Assembly (NCBI GenBank): GCA_017514685.1
Contig: JAFWJN010000056.1
Location: 1-64,000 of the forward strand
Length of the DNA stretch: 64,000 bases
Reading direction: 5' to 3'
Origin: Clostridia bacterium
GTDB taxonomy: Bacteria; Bacillota; Clostridia; Christensenellales; CAG-138
Positions 35,458 to 43,829 of this stretch are shown piece by piece. The position numbers and the translations under genes are program-made. The notes under the pieces are model-generated. The model searched no databases and was not told where the DNA came from. It saw nothing but the letters and a program-made list of their open reading frames with translations. Each line of letters opens with the position of its first letter. Within the stretch, counting starts at the first letter, position 1.

Positions 35458-36018
35458 ATGAAAATACTGGATAAAATATTGATTGGAATATTATCTGTAT
35501 TTGCTGCGGCATTTGGAATCGCATTGATTTCAGCGGCGATCGGATGGCCAATCAGTTCGGCTGTTCTTCAGAGAATGATTGAGGGACTCCAAAATTTTTG
35601 GATTTCCGTTCTGGTATGCGTTTGCGCACTGATTATCATAGCGATTGCAGTAAGATTGTTAATTGCTTTGTTCCGGAAAGATTCCAATCGGCCTAACAAG
35701 GTGACTGTCTTGAAATCAGACACAGGTGAGTCATTTATGACGGTATCTGCTTTGAATTCAATTGTAGGCAGAATCGTAAGGGGAAACCCGTCGGTGAGGG
35801 ATTTTAAAACCTATGTGAAAACAAATGGGGAAACAGTTGACATTAAGGCAATGGTTACTGCCTTGTCCGGTGTGCAGATTCCGGTATTGACGGAGCAACT
35901 GCAGGGAGCAATTAGGAACTCTGTAGAAAACTATACAGGTGTGAAGGTGGAGCACGTTGAAGTTGTCGTATCCGCAACAGAAAATGAGCCGGAAAAAGCA
36001 AAAACACGTGTTGCATAG
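35458..36018 (+). CDS. amaP: Alkaline shock response membrane anchor protein AmaP
   Basis: This 186 aa protein has two N-terminal membrane helices (about 5-28 and 45-70) and a cytoplasmic domain that is itself Asp23-like (VKTNGETVDIKAMV). AmaP anchors Asp23 to the membrane in Staphylococcus. Pairing with the preceding asp23 gene and the following DUF2273 gene reproduces the known amaP-asp23 neighbourhood. Its ribosome site, AGAGG, lies in a possible switchable hairpin. Confidence 0.85.
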   Translation: MKILDKILIGILSVFAAAFGIALISAAIGWPISSAVLQRMIEGLQNFWISVLVCVCALIIIAIAVRLLIALFRKDSNRPNKVTVLKSDTGESFMTVSALNSIVGRIVRGNPSVRDFKTYVKTNGETVDIKAMVTALSGVQIPVLTEQLQGAIRNSVENYTGVKVEHVEVVVSATENEPEKAKTRVA

Positions 36019-36026
36019 GAGAATAT

Positions 36027-36242
36027 ATGGAAAGTATTAAAGAATTACTGAAAAAAAACAAGTGGGCAATTGTATTCGGTGTTGCTGCGATAATTGTTAT
36101 TCTGTTGTTTGTCTGGCTTCGCTGGTGGGCTCTTCTTGTAATCATTGGAATAGCAGTAGCAACTTTAGTAGGTCACCTGATGGATAAAGGCGGAGTAGAA
36201 GAAGTAAAAGATTTCTTCGCACGGTTGTTTTCCAAGAAATAA
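36027..36242 (+). CDS. DUF2273 small membrane protein
   Basis: This 71 aa protein has two hydrophobic segments (about 13-30 and 33-48) and amphipathic charged ends. It matches the small DUF2273 proteins that accompany Asp23 and AmaP. No biochemical role is established; it is presumably part of the Asp23 membrane assembly. It is 8 nt downstream of amaP with GGAGAA upstream. Confidence 0.8.
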   Translation: MESIKELLKKNKWAIVFGVAAIIVILLFVWLRWWALLVIIGIAVATLVGHLMDKGGVEEVKDFFARLFSKK

Positions 36243-36273
36243 GATAGATTTCGGTTAAGGAAGAAAAGAAGAC

Positions 36274-36678
36274 ATGGATCGTACTTTGGCAAGAGAGATA
36301 GCAATGACATTGCTGTATGCCGGGACAGTTGGCGGTGAAGATACTGTACTGGATGCCCTTGAACAGTCAGAGCAAGAGGATTTGCTCGATGAAAAAGGGC
36401 GCATATTTGCAGAAGAACTTTATCGCGGCACGATTGAGAACCGTGAGGAGATTGATAAGACGATAGCAGAGTTTTCTATTGATTGGTCGATCGACAGAAT
36501 AGCGAAAGTTGATCTTTCCATTCTGCGTCTTGCCACGTATGAGATACTCTATTGCGATGATATCCCTGCCGGGGCATCAATTAATGAAGCTGTAGAACTC
36601 GGGAAAAAATTTGGAGGAGAAAAGTCCGCTAAATTCATTAACGGAGTTTTGGGAGCTATCGCCAAATCGAAAGGATAA
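36274..36678 (+). CDS. nusB: Transcription antitermination factor NusB
   Basis: NusB binds boxA RNA with NusE (S10) in rRNA antitermination. The 134 aa all-helical protein has the family C-terminal motif ASINEAVELGKKFGGEKSAKFINGVLGAI (shown in shortened form: INEAVELGKKFG then KFINGVLG). It is the standard Clostridial neighbour of xseA. It is preceded by the Asp23 genes rather than by spoIIIA genes. Confidence 0.94.
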   Translation: MDRTLAREIAMTLLYAGTVGGEDTVLDALEQSEQEDLLDEKGRIFAEELYRGTIENREEIDKTIAEFSIDWSIDRIAKVDLSILRLATYEILYCDDIPAGASINEAVELGKKFGGEKSAKFINGVLGAIAKSKG

Positions 36679-36681
36679 GGC

Positions 36682-37635
36682 ATGGAGCGCGATTATTGCC
36701 TCGGAATTGACACAAGTTGCTATACGACATCTATCGCGTGTGTTTCGAAACAAGGCATCGTCTTTTCAGAAAGGACGATGCTTTCTGTCCCTTTTGGACA
36801 GAGGGGGTTAAGACAATCAGATGGCCTGTTTCAGCATACGAGACAGCTGGCACCGCTTGTTGAACATTTGTTTGAAAACGTAGACAGAAGAAGGATAGGC
36901 GCGATCTGTGTCAGTTCAAAACCGATCGATGAGCAAAACAGTTACATGCCTGTATTCTTAGCTGGTTATATGACCGCAAGAAGCATAGCGGCATCTATGG
37001 GCGTTCCATTAATCGAGACGGCTCATCAGAACGGCCATTTCCGTGCAGCTCTTGTTGGAAATGAGGATCTTGCTGAAAACTGTGTATATGGATTACATAT
37101 CAGCGGGGGAACGACGGATCTTCTCAAAATCAGACTGAACAGGCTGGCTCCTTATCAGATCGATTTCCTTGGAACTTCGACTGACCTTCATGCAGGACAG
37201 TTCGTGGACCGTGTGGGGGTTGCGTTAGGTTTGCCGTTCCCTGCAGGAAAGCACCTGGAAGAAATGGCAGTAAAAGCCGAAACCAAGAATTTGAAAATTG
37301 CTTCTTCCGTATCCGATACAAACTGTTCTTTTTCCGGAGCGGAAACGGCTGCGATCAGAATGATTCAAAGCGGAAACGGGAAAAATGAGATTGCATATGC
37401 GGTTTATGATTGTCTCGCAAGGACAATAACCAAACTGTTAAAAAATGCGGAAGATAAAAACGGATCATTGCCTGTTCTGATATGCGGAGGTGTTGCATCC
37501 AGCGCGCTGCTGCGGGAGATGCTTCTACAGAAATGCAGGCAGGAATTGCACTTCGGAAAGAAAGAATTATCTGCAGATAATGCGGTTGGTGTTGCTTATA
37601 TCGGATTGGATCGGAGAGAGCAATGGAGCTATTAA
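36682..37635 (+). CDS. TsaD/Kae1 paralogue (M22-like ATPase fold)
   Basis: This 317 aa ASKHA-fold protein related to TsaD keeps the metal-binding HxxxH (HQNGH near 115) and glycine loops (HISGGTTDLL near 137; CGGVASSALL near 271). The TsaD segment usually reading DDAxGExxDK appears as DLHAGQFVDR, so conserved acidic positions differ. A paralogue of this type is commonly found between nusB and xseA in Clostridia. It probably does not replace the true TsaD. It overlaps xseA by 13 nt. Confidence 0.75.
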   Translation: MERDYCLGIDTSCYTTSIACVSKQGIVFSERTMLSVPFGQRGLRQSDGLFQHTRQLAPLVEHLFENVDRRRIGAICVSSKPIDEQNSYMPVFLAGYMTARSIAASMGVPLIETAHQNGHFRAALVGNEDLAENCVYGLHISGGTTDLLKIRLNRLAPYQIDFLGTSTDLHAGQFVDRVGVALGLPFPAGKHLEEMAVKAETKNLKIASSVSDTNCSFSGAETAAIRMIQSGNGKNEIAYAVYDCLARTITKLLKNAEDKNGSLPVLICGGVASSALLREMLLQKCRQELHFGKKELSADNAVGVAYIGLDRREQWSY

Positions 37636-38840
37636 AGCCGGTTTTTACCGTGCATGAATTAAACGAATATGTCGATCTGATGCTTGGTCATGATCCAAAT
37701 CTGAAAAGCCTCACGGTAGAAGGAGAACTTTCAGGGTGTAAAAGACATACCAGCGGACATCTTTATTTTTCCTTAAAAGATGATACTGCTTCGGTGTCAT
37801 GCGTCATGTGGAAGCAGTCGGTGATGAGTCTCAGATTTATTCCAAGAGATGGCATGAAGGTTCGGCTTACGGGTTCAGCATCTCTTTACGCCCGTGACGG
37901 ACGGTTTCAGGTGTATGCCAGAACAATGTCAAAGCAGGGTGAAGGAGACCTCTATGCAGCTTTCTGCCGTTACCGCGATGAACTGAAAGCTCTTGGCTGG
38001 TTTGAGCAGGATATGAAAAAGCAAATCCCGAAACTGCCGGTCTGCGTAGGTGTTGTAACAAGCAGCTCTGGGGCAGCCCTTCAGGATATAAAGAATGTAA
38101 TCGGTAGAAGGTTCCCCACAATGCCGATTCGTTTGTATCCGGCGGCGGTGCAGGGTGAAACTGCAGCCAAAGAGATTGCTGCTGCGATCAAAAGAGCAGA
38201 TGCAGATCATGTTTGTGATGTATTGATCGTTGGAAGAGGCGGCGGAAGCATGGAAGATTTATGGGCTTTTAATGAATCTCCGGTTGCAGAAGCTGTTCAC
38301 GCTTGTTCAATCCCTGTCATTTCCGCTGTCGGACATGAAACTGATTTTTCAATATGCGATTTTGTTGCTGATATGCGGGCACCTACACCATCCGCTGCTG
38401 CGGAACTGGCTGTTCCGGAAAAGAAGGAACTTGATTCAAGATTGAGTGAAGCCGGGAAGCGGCTTGCGCTATCAATTAAGAACGGGATCAGGAAAAAGCG
38501 TGATCGGCTGGATTTGCTGTGGTCAGATGGGATTTCCGTAAAAGCACAGTTGAGAATCAACAAAACAAGACAAAAACTGGAAGACGATTGGGATACAATC
38601 GATCAAACGGGCAAGGAGATACTGAAACAGGAGAAGGACATTCTGACCCATTTGCATGAAAAATTAAAAGCATATAGCCCTCAAAAGACTCTTCAAAGAG
38701 GATTCAGCTTATTATATAATGATCGGAATCAGCTGATCATGTCATATAATGAAGTTAATCCGGGCGATAAGATTTCGGTAAGGGTGGCAGATGGAAGAAT
38801 CGGAGCGATAGTTACAGAGCGACAGGGAGAATCAGTATGA
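37623..38840 (+). CDS. xseA: Exodeoxyribonuclease VII large subunit
   Basis: This is the catalytic subunit of ExoVII, which degrades single-stranded DNA to oligonucleotides. The 405 aa protein has an N-terminal OB-fold (VEGELSGCKRHTSGHLYFSLKD, quoted in part as GELSGCKRH) and the catalytic core VGRGGGSMEDLWAFN near 201, with AVGHETDFSICDFVAD downstream, followed by a coiled coil. It starts within the TsaD-like gene and overlaps xseB by 4 nt. Confidence 0.94.
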   Translation: MELLKPVFTVHELNEYVDLMLGHDPNLKSLTVEGELSGCKRHTSGHLYFSLKDDTASVSCVMWKQSVMSLRFIPRDGMKVRLTGSASLYARDGRFQVYARTMSKQGEGDLYAAFCRYRDELKALGWFEQDMKKQIPKLPVCVGVVTSSSGAALQDIKNVIGRRFPTMPIRLYPAAVQGETAAKEIAAAIKRADADHVCDVLIVGRGGGSMEDLWAFNESPVAEAVHACSIPVISAVGHETDFSICDFVADMRAPTPSAAAELAVPEKKELDSRLSEAGKRLALSIKNGIRKKRDRLDLLWSDGISVKAQLRINKTRQKLEDDWDTIDQTGKEILKQEKDILTHLHEKLKAYSPQKTLQRGFSLLYNDRNQLIMSYNEVNPGDKISVRVADGRIGAIVTERQGESV

Positions 38841-39031
38841 ACGAAGAAAAAACCTTTGAACAAAAACAGGAAGAACTTGAGAAGATCGTCTCCAGACTGG
38901 AGAATGGAAATGTTCCGCTGGAAGAAATGATCCAACTGTATGAACAGGGAATTGCTTTATATAAAGAATGCGCGGAAACACTGGATCAGTATGAAAAAAG
39001 ACTTGCGTCTTTCTCAGAGGAGAAGATATAA
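38837..39031 (+). CDS. xseB: Exodeoxyribonuclease VII small subunit
   Basis: This 64 aa helical protein has the family pattern FEQKQEELEKIVSRLENGNVPLEE followed by YEQGIALYKEC, quoted here in part. Several copies wrap the coiled coil of XseA. ATGA overlaps the xseA stop, and its TAA shares a base with the ispA ATG. Confidence 0.93.
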   Translation: MNEEKTFEQKQEELEKIVSRLENGNVPLEEMIQLYEQGIALYKECAETLDQYEKRLASFSEEKI

Positions 39032-39834
39032 TGTTCGAATGTTATCGGAACATCATTGAGGATTCCTTAATAAAACTGTTAAGGCGGGCAAACCTCTCTC
39101 CGATTCTTTGCGAAAGCATGGAATATAGTCTGATCGGCGGGGGAAAGAGAATTCGTCCTTGCCTTATGCTCAGCGTGACGGAAATGCTGGGAGGAGATTT
39201 AGAAAAAGCGATTCCTTTCGCATGTGCATTGGAAATGATTCATTCCTACTCACTGGTTCATGATGATTTGCCTGCAATGGACAACGATGATTATCGCCGC
39301 GGAAAACTAAGCTGCCATAAGAAATACGGAGAAGCGAACGGGATACTTGCCGGAGATGGATTGCTGACTGAAGCTGCACTGATACTTGCAGAACAGGAAG
39401 GATATGATGATGCAAAAGCTTCAATCTTGAATTCTGCCCTTATCATGGTGAGCGGACAAAGCTATGATTTAAATGAATCCGCATGGTCGGAGGAATTGCT
39501 GCATTTACTGCATCTGCAAAAAACCGGGGCGTTATTTTGCGCGGCGACAACAGCCGGCGCATATCTGGCCGGCAGACCGGAACTTGTTCCCTCTTTCGCA
39601 GAACTGGGAAAGGCCATCGGCTTGATTTTTCAGATTACCGATGACTTTCTTGATGCTGAGAAAGATGCTTTGTCTAAAAAATTGACTTTCTATACTTATT
39701 ATGGGAAAGAGAAAAGCCTGAATTATATGAAAGATCAGGAAGCTGCAGCGCTGAAAATTATTGAACCATTCCAGAATGCAGCCTCAGAGGAATTACAAAA
39801 ATTGATTCGCAGCCTTGCGGATCGTAAGGAATAA
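39031..39834 (+). CDS. ispA: Short-chain polyprenyl diphosphate synthase (farnesyl type)
   Basis: IspA condenses IPP with allylic diphosphates. The 267 aa protein has the first aspartate-rich motif DDLPAMD (78-84) and the second, DDFLD, near 207, with GGGKRIRPCL near 37. The two residues between Asp in the first motif and length suit a farnesyl or geranyl synthase of the bacterial type. It forms a precursor unit with dxs directly downstream. Confidence 0.9.
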   Translation: MFECYRNIIEDSLIKLLRRANLSPILCESMEYSLIGGGKRIRPCLMLSVTEMLGGDLEKAIPFACALEMIHSYSLVHDDLPAMDNDDYRRGKLSCHKKYGEANGILAGDGLLTEAALILAEQEGYDDAKASILNSALIMVSGQSYDLNESAWSEELLHLLHLQKTGALFCAATTAGAYLAGRPELVPSFAELGKAIGLIFQITDDFLDAEKDALSKKLTFYTYYGKEKSLNYMKDQEAAALKIIEPFQNAASEELQKLIRSLADRKE

Positions 39835-39835
39835 A

Positions 39836-41662
39836 ATGGGAGAAACATTATTAGAGACAATCAACAGCACAGCCGATTTGAAGAAAATCAAAGAAGATGA
39901 TCTTCCAAAGCTTTGTGAAGAGATTCGTTCTTTTATGATAGAGTCGGTTTCAAGAACTGGAGGTCATCTGGCATCCAGTCTTGGTGCAGTGGAACTGATT
40001 GTCGCAATTCATTATGTATTTAACAGTCCGGAAGACAAGATCGTTTTTGATGTCGGACATCAGTCATATGCGCATAAGATTCTGACCGGCAGAAGAGAAC
40101 AGTTTTCAACCTTGCGGCAGGATGGTGGCATTTCAGGATTCCCAAAAAGAGAAGAAAGCGAGCATGATGCGTTTAATACCGGACATGCAAGCACCGCTGT
40201 CTCAGCTGCTTTGGGGTTTGCCCGCGCCATGCGTATTGAAGGAAAAAAAGGGATGGCGGTTGCCCTGGTGGGAGATGGGTCGATGACCGGAGGCCTGACT
40301 TTTGAGGCAATGGATGATGCAGGCAATGATGGTATTCCTTTCTTAATCGTTTTGAATGACAATGAAATGTCTATTTCGCAGAATGTAGGCGGAGTAACCA
40401 GAAATTTCGCGAAGCTGCGCACAGGGAGAATGTACAATGCTTTCAAACGATCACTCGCCAACAGCCTTGATACAACACGGTACGGGAGATGGCTCGGAAG
40501 GCACATGTCTTCTTTCAAGAACAGGATCAAGCATTTTCTGATTCCAAATCTTCCTTTCGAGGAAATCGGTTTTACCTATATCGGTCCGATCAACGGCCAT
40601 GACATCAAAACAATCATTAAGTATCTCAGAAGAGTGCAGGAACTGAAGCGTCCTGTGATTTTGCATGCGATAACGCAAAAGGGGCGAGGGTACTCATATG
40701 CGTTGGAAAATCCTGAGAAGTTCCACGGTATCGCTCCGTTTTCTATTGAGACAGGAGAGGTTAATAGCAATAAACGGAAAAGCTGCTCGGAGGTTTTCGG
40801 ATCAACACTGATAAAGCTTGCCGAAAAAGATAAGCGCATAGTTGCAATTACAGCTGCAATGCCGACCGGAACAGGATTAGCATCTTTTGCTGAACAATTC
40901 AAGGAACGGTTTTTTGATGTCGGCATAGCGGAAGAGCACGCAGTTACAATGGCAGCCGGATTCGCTGCGGAAGGCATGCGCCCGGTTGTTGCCGTCTATT
41001 CTTCGTTCTTACAAAGAGCGTACGACGAATTGCTCCATGATGTTTGTCTTCAGAATCTTCCGGTAGTGATTGCTCTTGACCGGGCGGGATTGGTAGGAGA
41101 AGATGGAGAAACCCATCAGGGAATCTATGATCCCGCTTTTCTTCAGACAATGCCGAATCTTGTGGTTTATTCTCCCGCGTCGATGGAAGATCTTTCGGAA
41201 ATGCTTGCAATGGCATTGGACAGAAAGGAACCATCCGTTATTCGGTATAATCGAGGAACACTGCCGGATCGGATCGGTGAATCACCGATCGAGTTCGGTA
41301 AATGGGAAATCATGCTGCCTCCTCAAAAGGTCACTTTGTTTGCGACAGGCACGTTGCTTCCAATAGCGGAAAAGATCGCCAGGGAAAATCATACAGGACT
41401 TGTATCCATGAGATTTTTGAAACCGATAGACCGGCAGGTCATATCACAGTGTGCCGAAGCAGGAACAAAAATGCTTGTCTTGGAAGAGAACATCGCTGCA
41501 GTTGCACCGCTTATGGCGATGTACGCAAATCCAGCAGTCGTAAGATCTGCGGCAATTCCGAACATGCCGGTATCACATGCTACGGTTGACCAGCAAAGAA
41601 AACGCTACGGACTGACGGAAGATCATATTGTACAGATGATCAAAGAGCTGGAGGAAATGTGA
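39836..41662 (+). CDS. dxs: 1-deoxy-D-xylulose-5-phosphate synthase
   Basis: DXS is the thiamine-diphosphate enzyme that starts the MEP isoprenoid pathway from pyruvate and glyceraldehyde 3-phosphate. The 608 aa protein has the TPP motif GDGSMTGG near 147, the substrate-loop histidines and DRAGLVGEDGETHQG near 414, and a C-terminal transketolase domain. The start at 39836 (AAGGAA upstream) immediately follows ispA. The stop overlaps tlyA. Confidence 0.96.
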   Translation: MGETLLETINSTADLKKIKEDDLPKLCEEIRSFMIESVSRTGGHLASSLGAVELIVAIHYVFNSPEDKIVFDVGHQSYAHKILTGRREQFSTLRQDGGISGFPKREESEHDAFNTGHASTAVSAALGFARAMRIEGKKGMAVALVGDGSMTGGLTFEAMDDAGNDGIPFLIVLNDNEMSISQNVGGVTRNFAKLRTGRMYNAFKRSLANSLDTTRYGRWLGRHMSSFKNRIKHFLIPNLPFEEIGFTYIGPINGHDIKTIIKYLRRVQELKRPVILHAITQKGRGYSYALENPEKFHGIAPFSIETGEVNSNKRKSCSEVFGSTLIKLAEKDKRIVAITAAMPTGTGLASFAEQFKERFFDVGIAEEHAVTMAAGFAAEGMRPVVAVYSSFLQRAYDELLHDVCLQNLPVVIALDRAGLVGEDGETHQGIYDPAFLQTMPNLVVYSPASMEDLSEMLAMALDRKEPSVIRYNRGTLPDRIGESPIEFGKWEIMLPPQKVTLFATGTLLPIAEKIARENHTGLVSMRFLKPIDRQVISQCAEAGTKMLVLEENIAAVAPLMAMYANPAVVRSAAIPNMPVSHATVDQQRKRYGLTEDHIVQMIKELEEM

Positions 41663-42486
41663 GTAAAGTTCGTCTGGATGTCGAAATGGTAAAAAGAGGC
41701 CTTTCTCCAAGCAGAGAAAAGGCTCGCGCAGAAATCATGGCGGGCGAAGTACGCGTGAACGGAGTTCGTGCAGAGAAAGCTGGCCAGGAGATTCCTGAGG
41801 AAGCAGAGATCGTGGTAGTCGGTGAAGCAATTCCTTTTGTGAGCCGGGGCGGATTAAAGCTTGATAAAGCAGTGAAAGTATTTTCCATTAATCTGGAAGG
41901 ACGCGTCTGTGCAGATATCGGAGCTTCCACCGGCGGTTTTACGGATGTTATGCTTCAAAACGGGGCATCGCATGTTTATGCGATTGATGTCGGATATGGT
42001 CAGCTTGACTGGAAGCTTCGCAATGATGACCGCGTTACTGTGATGGAGAGAACAAATGCTCGAAATATGGCTCCTGACTGGTTTGATCAAAAGGTTACTT
42101 TCGCTTCAATTGATGTTTCATTTATTTCTTTGAAATTGATTCTTCCTCCTCTTTATCAGTGCCTGGAAGAGGAAGGGGAAGTGGTTGCTTTGATCAAACC
42201 TCAGTTCGAAGCAGGCAGAAATGAGGTAGGAAAAAACGGAGTTATAAGAGATTGCTCTGTTCATGCACGTATTTGCGAAGAAATTATGAGGTTTGCTTCA
42301 AATAGCGGTTATGCAGTGAAAGACTTATCTTATTCACCTATCACGGGACCGAAAGGGAATATTGAGTTTCTTTTATACATGCAAAAAAGCAGTACCAAAA
42401 ATATCCCAGATGAGCCTGATTTTCAGCTCTTAGCCCAAAAAACGGCGGAATCTGCCCATAAAACTGACGCCTTTCTTAAAAGTTAA
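41659..42486 (+). CDS. TlyA-family rRNA 2'-O-methyltransferase
   Basis: This 275 aa protein has an N-terminal S4 RNA-binding domain (RLDVEMVKRGLSPSREKA, quoted in part) and a FtsJ/RrmJ-like methyltransferase domain (ADIGASTGGFTDVML near 92). Mycobacterial TlyA methylates 16S and 23S rRNA cytidines; the target here is inferred. The start is GTG 41659 overlapping the dxs stop, with GGAGGAA upstream. It is the standard gene between dxs and argR in Firmicutes. Confidence 0.9.
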   Translation: MSKVRLDVEMVKRGLSPSREKARAEIMAGEVRVNGVRAEKAGQEIPEEAEIVVVGEAIPFVSRGGLKLDKAVKVFSINLEGRVCADIGASTGGFTDVMLQNGASHVYAIDVGYGQLDWKLRNDDRVTVMERTNARNMAPDWFDQKVTFASIDVSFISLKLILPPLYQCLEEEGEVVALIKPQFEAGRNEVGKNGVIRDCSVHARICEEIMRFASNSGYAVKDLSYSPITGPKGNIEFLLYMQKSSTKNIPDEPDFQLLAQKTAESAHKTDAFLKS

Positions 42487-42498
42487 TTCATAAAATCC

Positions 42499-42527
42499 TT
42501 GCATATTTAAAAAACAAAATGTATAAT
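42499..42527 (+). promoter_or_regulatory. Promoter of nadK-argR-recN
   Basis: TTGCAT (42499-42504), 17 bp, perfect TATAAT (42522-42527). The start is near 42534, with AGGGGG ahead of the GTG at 42563. Confidence 0.7.
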
Positions 42528-42562
42528 ATGGGAGCAATATTCACCAGCAGGGGGAACGTATC

Positions 42563-43348
42563 GTGCATCTTGTGCTAGCGTCTAACCCGAAACGTCCTGA
42601 AACGGAAAGTGTCCGTGAGCGGGTTGCGTTCATGGCAAAAAAAGCCGGCTTCTCGTATTCCTTTTATGAAGGTACTGATGAATCTGTTCCTGAAAATACT
42701 GACTTGTTCGTAGTTTTGGGAGGAGATGGAAGCCTGATCCGGATTGCACACACCGCTTCAAGACTGAACATTCCGCTGATTGGCGTTCATTGCGGACGCG
42801 TCGGTTTCCTGACGGAACTGACGGAAGAAGAAATTCCGGAAGTGTTCGAACGGGTAAAAACAGGTGATTACATTGTTTGCGAGAGGGCTATGCTTGAAGT
42901 CCGGATTGACGGAGGCGAACCATATAACTGTCTGAATGATGTGCTCGTATTCAAAAATTCTTTTTCGGGCGTATCTCAGTTGGGAATCTCGGTTGATCGC
43001 TGTTCCGCGGGAACGGTGTTCGGTGATGGCATAGTAGTTGCTACACCGACAGGTGCGACAGGATATTCGCTGTCAGCAGGAGGTCCGATCGTTGCAGATG
43101 GACTGGATGCGATGCTTATCACACCGATCTGCCCGCATACTCTTCACATTCGTCCGATTGTAACATCCCTTGACTCGGTCGTGAAACTCTATGCATACGA
43201 TGATTGCGCCGTCGCTGTGGACGGGGACTTGGTAGCTGAAATCCAGAAAGGAAGTGCAGTTACAGCTACCCGCTCACAATATGTAACCAAATTATTGACT
43301 TTCGGAGATCGGAATCCTTTCCGGCTTATCTCGGAAAAACTTAGGTAA
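42563..43348 (+). CDS. nadK: NAD kinase
   Basis: NadK phosphorylates NAD+ to NADP+. The 261 aa protein starts at GTG 42563 (CAGGGGGAA upstream). It has the GGDGS motif near 54 and the glycine-rich TPTGATGYSLSAGGP near 158. Length is normal. It opens the nadK-argR-recN unit, the usual Firmicutes order. Confidence 0.94.
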   Translation: MHLVLASNPKRPETESVRERVAFMAKKAGFSYSFYEGTDESVPENTDLFVVLGGDGSLIRIAHTASRLNIPLIGVHCGRVGFLTELTEEEIPEVFERVKTGDYIVCERAMLEVRIDGGEPYNCLNDVLVFKNSFSGVSQLGISVDRCSAGTVFGDGIVVATPTGATGYSLSAGGPIVADGLDAMLITPICPHTLHIRPIVTSLDSVVKLYAYDDCAVAVDGDLVAEIQKGSAVTATRSQYVTKLLTFGDRNPFRLISEKLR

Positions 43349-43366
43349 TACCATAGAGGTTTTATT

Positions 43367-43816
43367 ATGAAAAGCAAACGCCACTCAATGATTTTAAAGC
43401 TTGTCGCTTCTGAAAATATCGAAACACAGGAAGAACTCGCGGGACTTTTGAAAGTTCAGGGATTTGAAGTTACACAGGCAACTGTTTCCAGAGACATCAA
43501 GGAACTCCGGCTGATCAAAGTCCTGACCGGTGAAGGAAAATATAAGTACGCAACGGTAGAACGTGCTGAATCTGATCTTCAGGAACGTTTTATCAGCCTG
43601 TTCAGCAATTGCGTGATTTCCATTACTTCCGCGGGAAATATCATTGTAATTAAAACAATGGCGGCAAGTGCATCTGCTGCAGCAGAAGCGATCGATTCTT
43701 TAAAGTGGCCTGAAATCGCAGGCTGTATTGCCGGAGATAATACGATCTTTGTGGCGATCCGCGATGGCAAGAGCATTTCTGATGTGATTAAGAAGTTTCA
43801 GAAGATGATCAAATAA
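43367..43816 (+). CDS. argR: Arginine repressor ArgR
   Basis: ArgR is a hexameric arginine-responsive regulator. The 149 aa protein has an N-terminal winged helix (TQATVSRDIKELRLIK near 36-51) and a C-terminal oligomerisation and arginine-binding domain with the IAGDNTIFVAI motif near 121. No arginine genes are in the window; this location before recN is the conserved Firmicutes one. Confidence 0.93.
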   Translation: MKSKRHSMILKLVASENIETQEELAGLLKVQGFEVTQATVSRDIKELRLIKVLTGEGKYKYATVERAESDLQERFISLFSNCVISITSAGNIIVIKTMAASASAAAEAIDSLKWPEIAGCIAGDNTIFVAIRDGKSISDVIKKFQKMIK

Positions 43817-43829
43817 CGGAGGGCAATCC

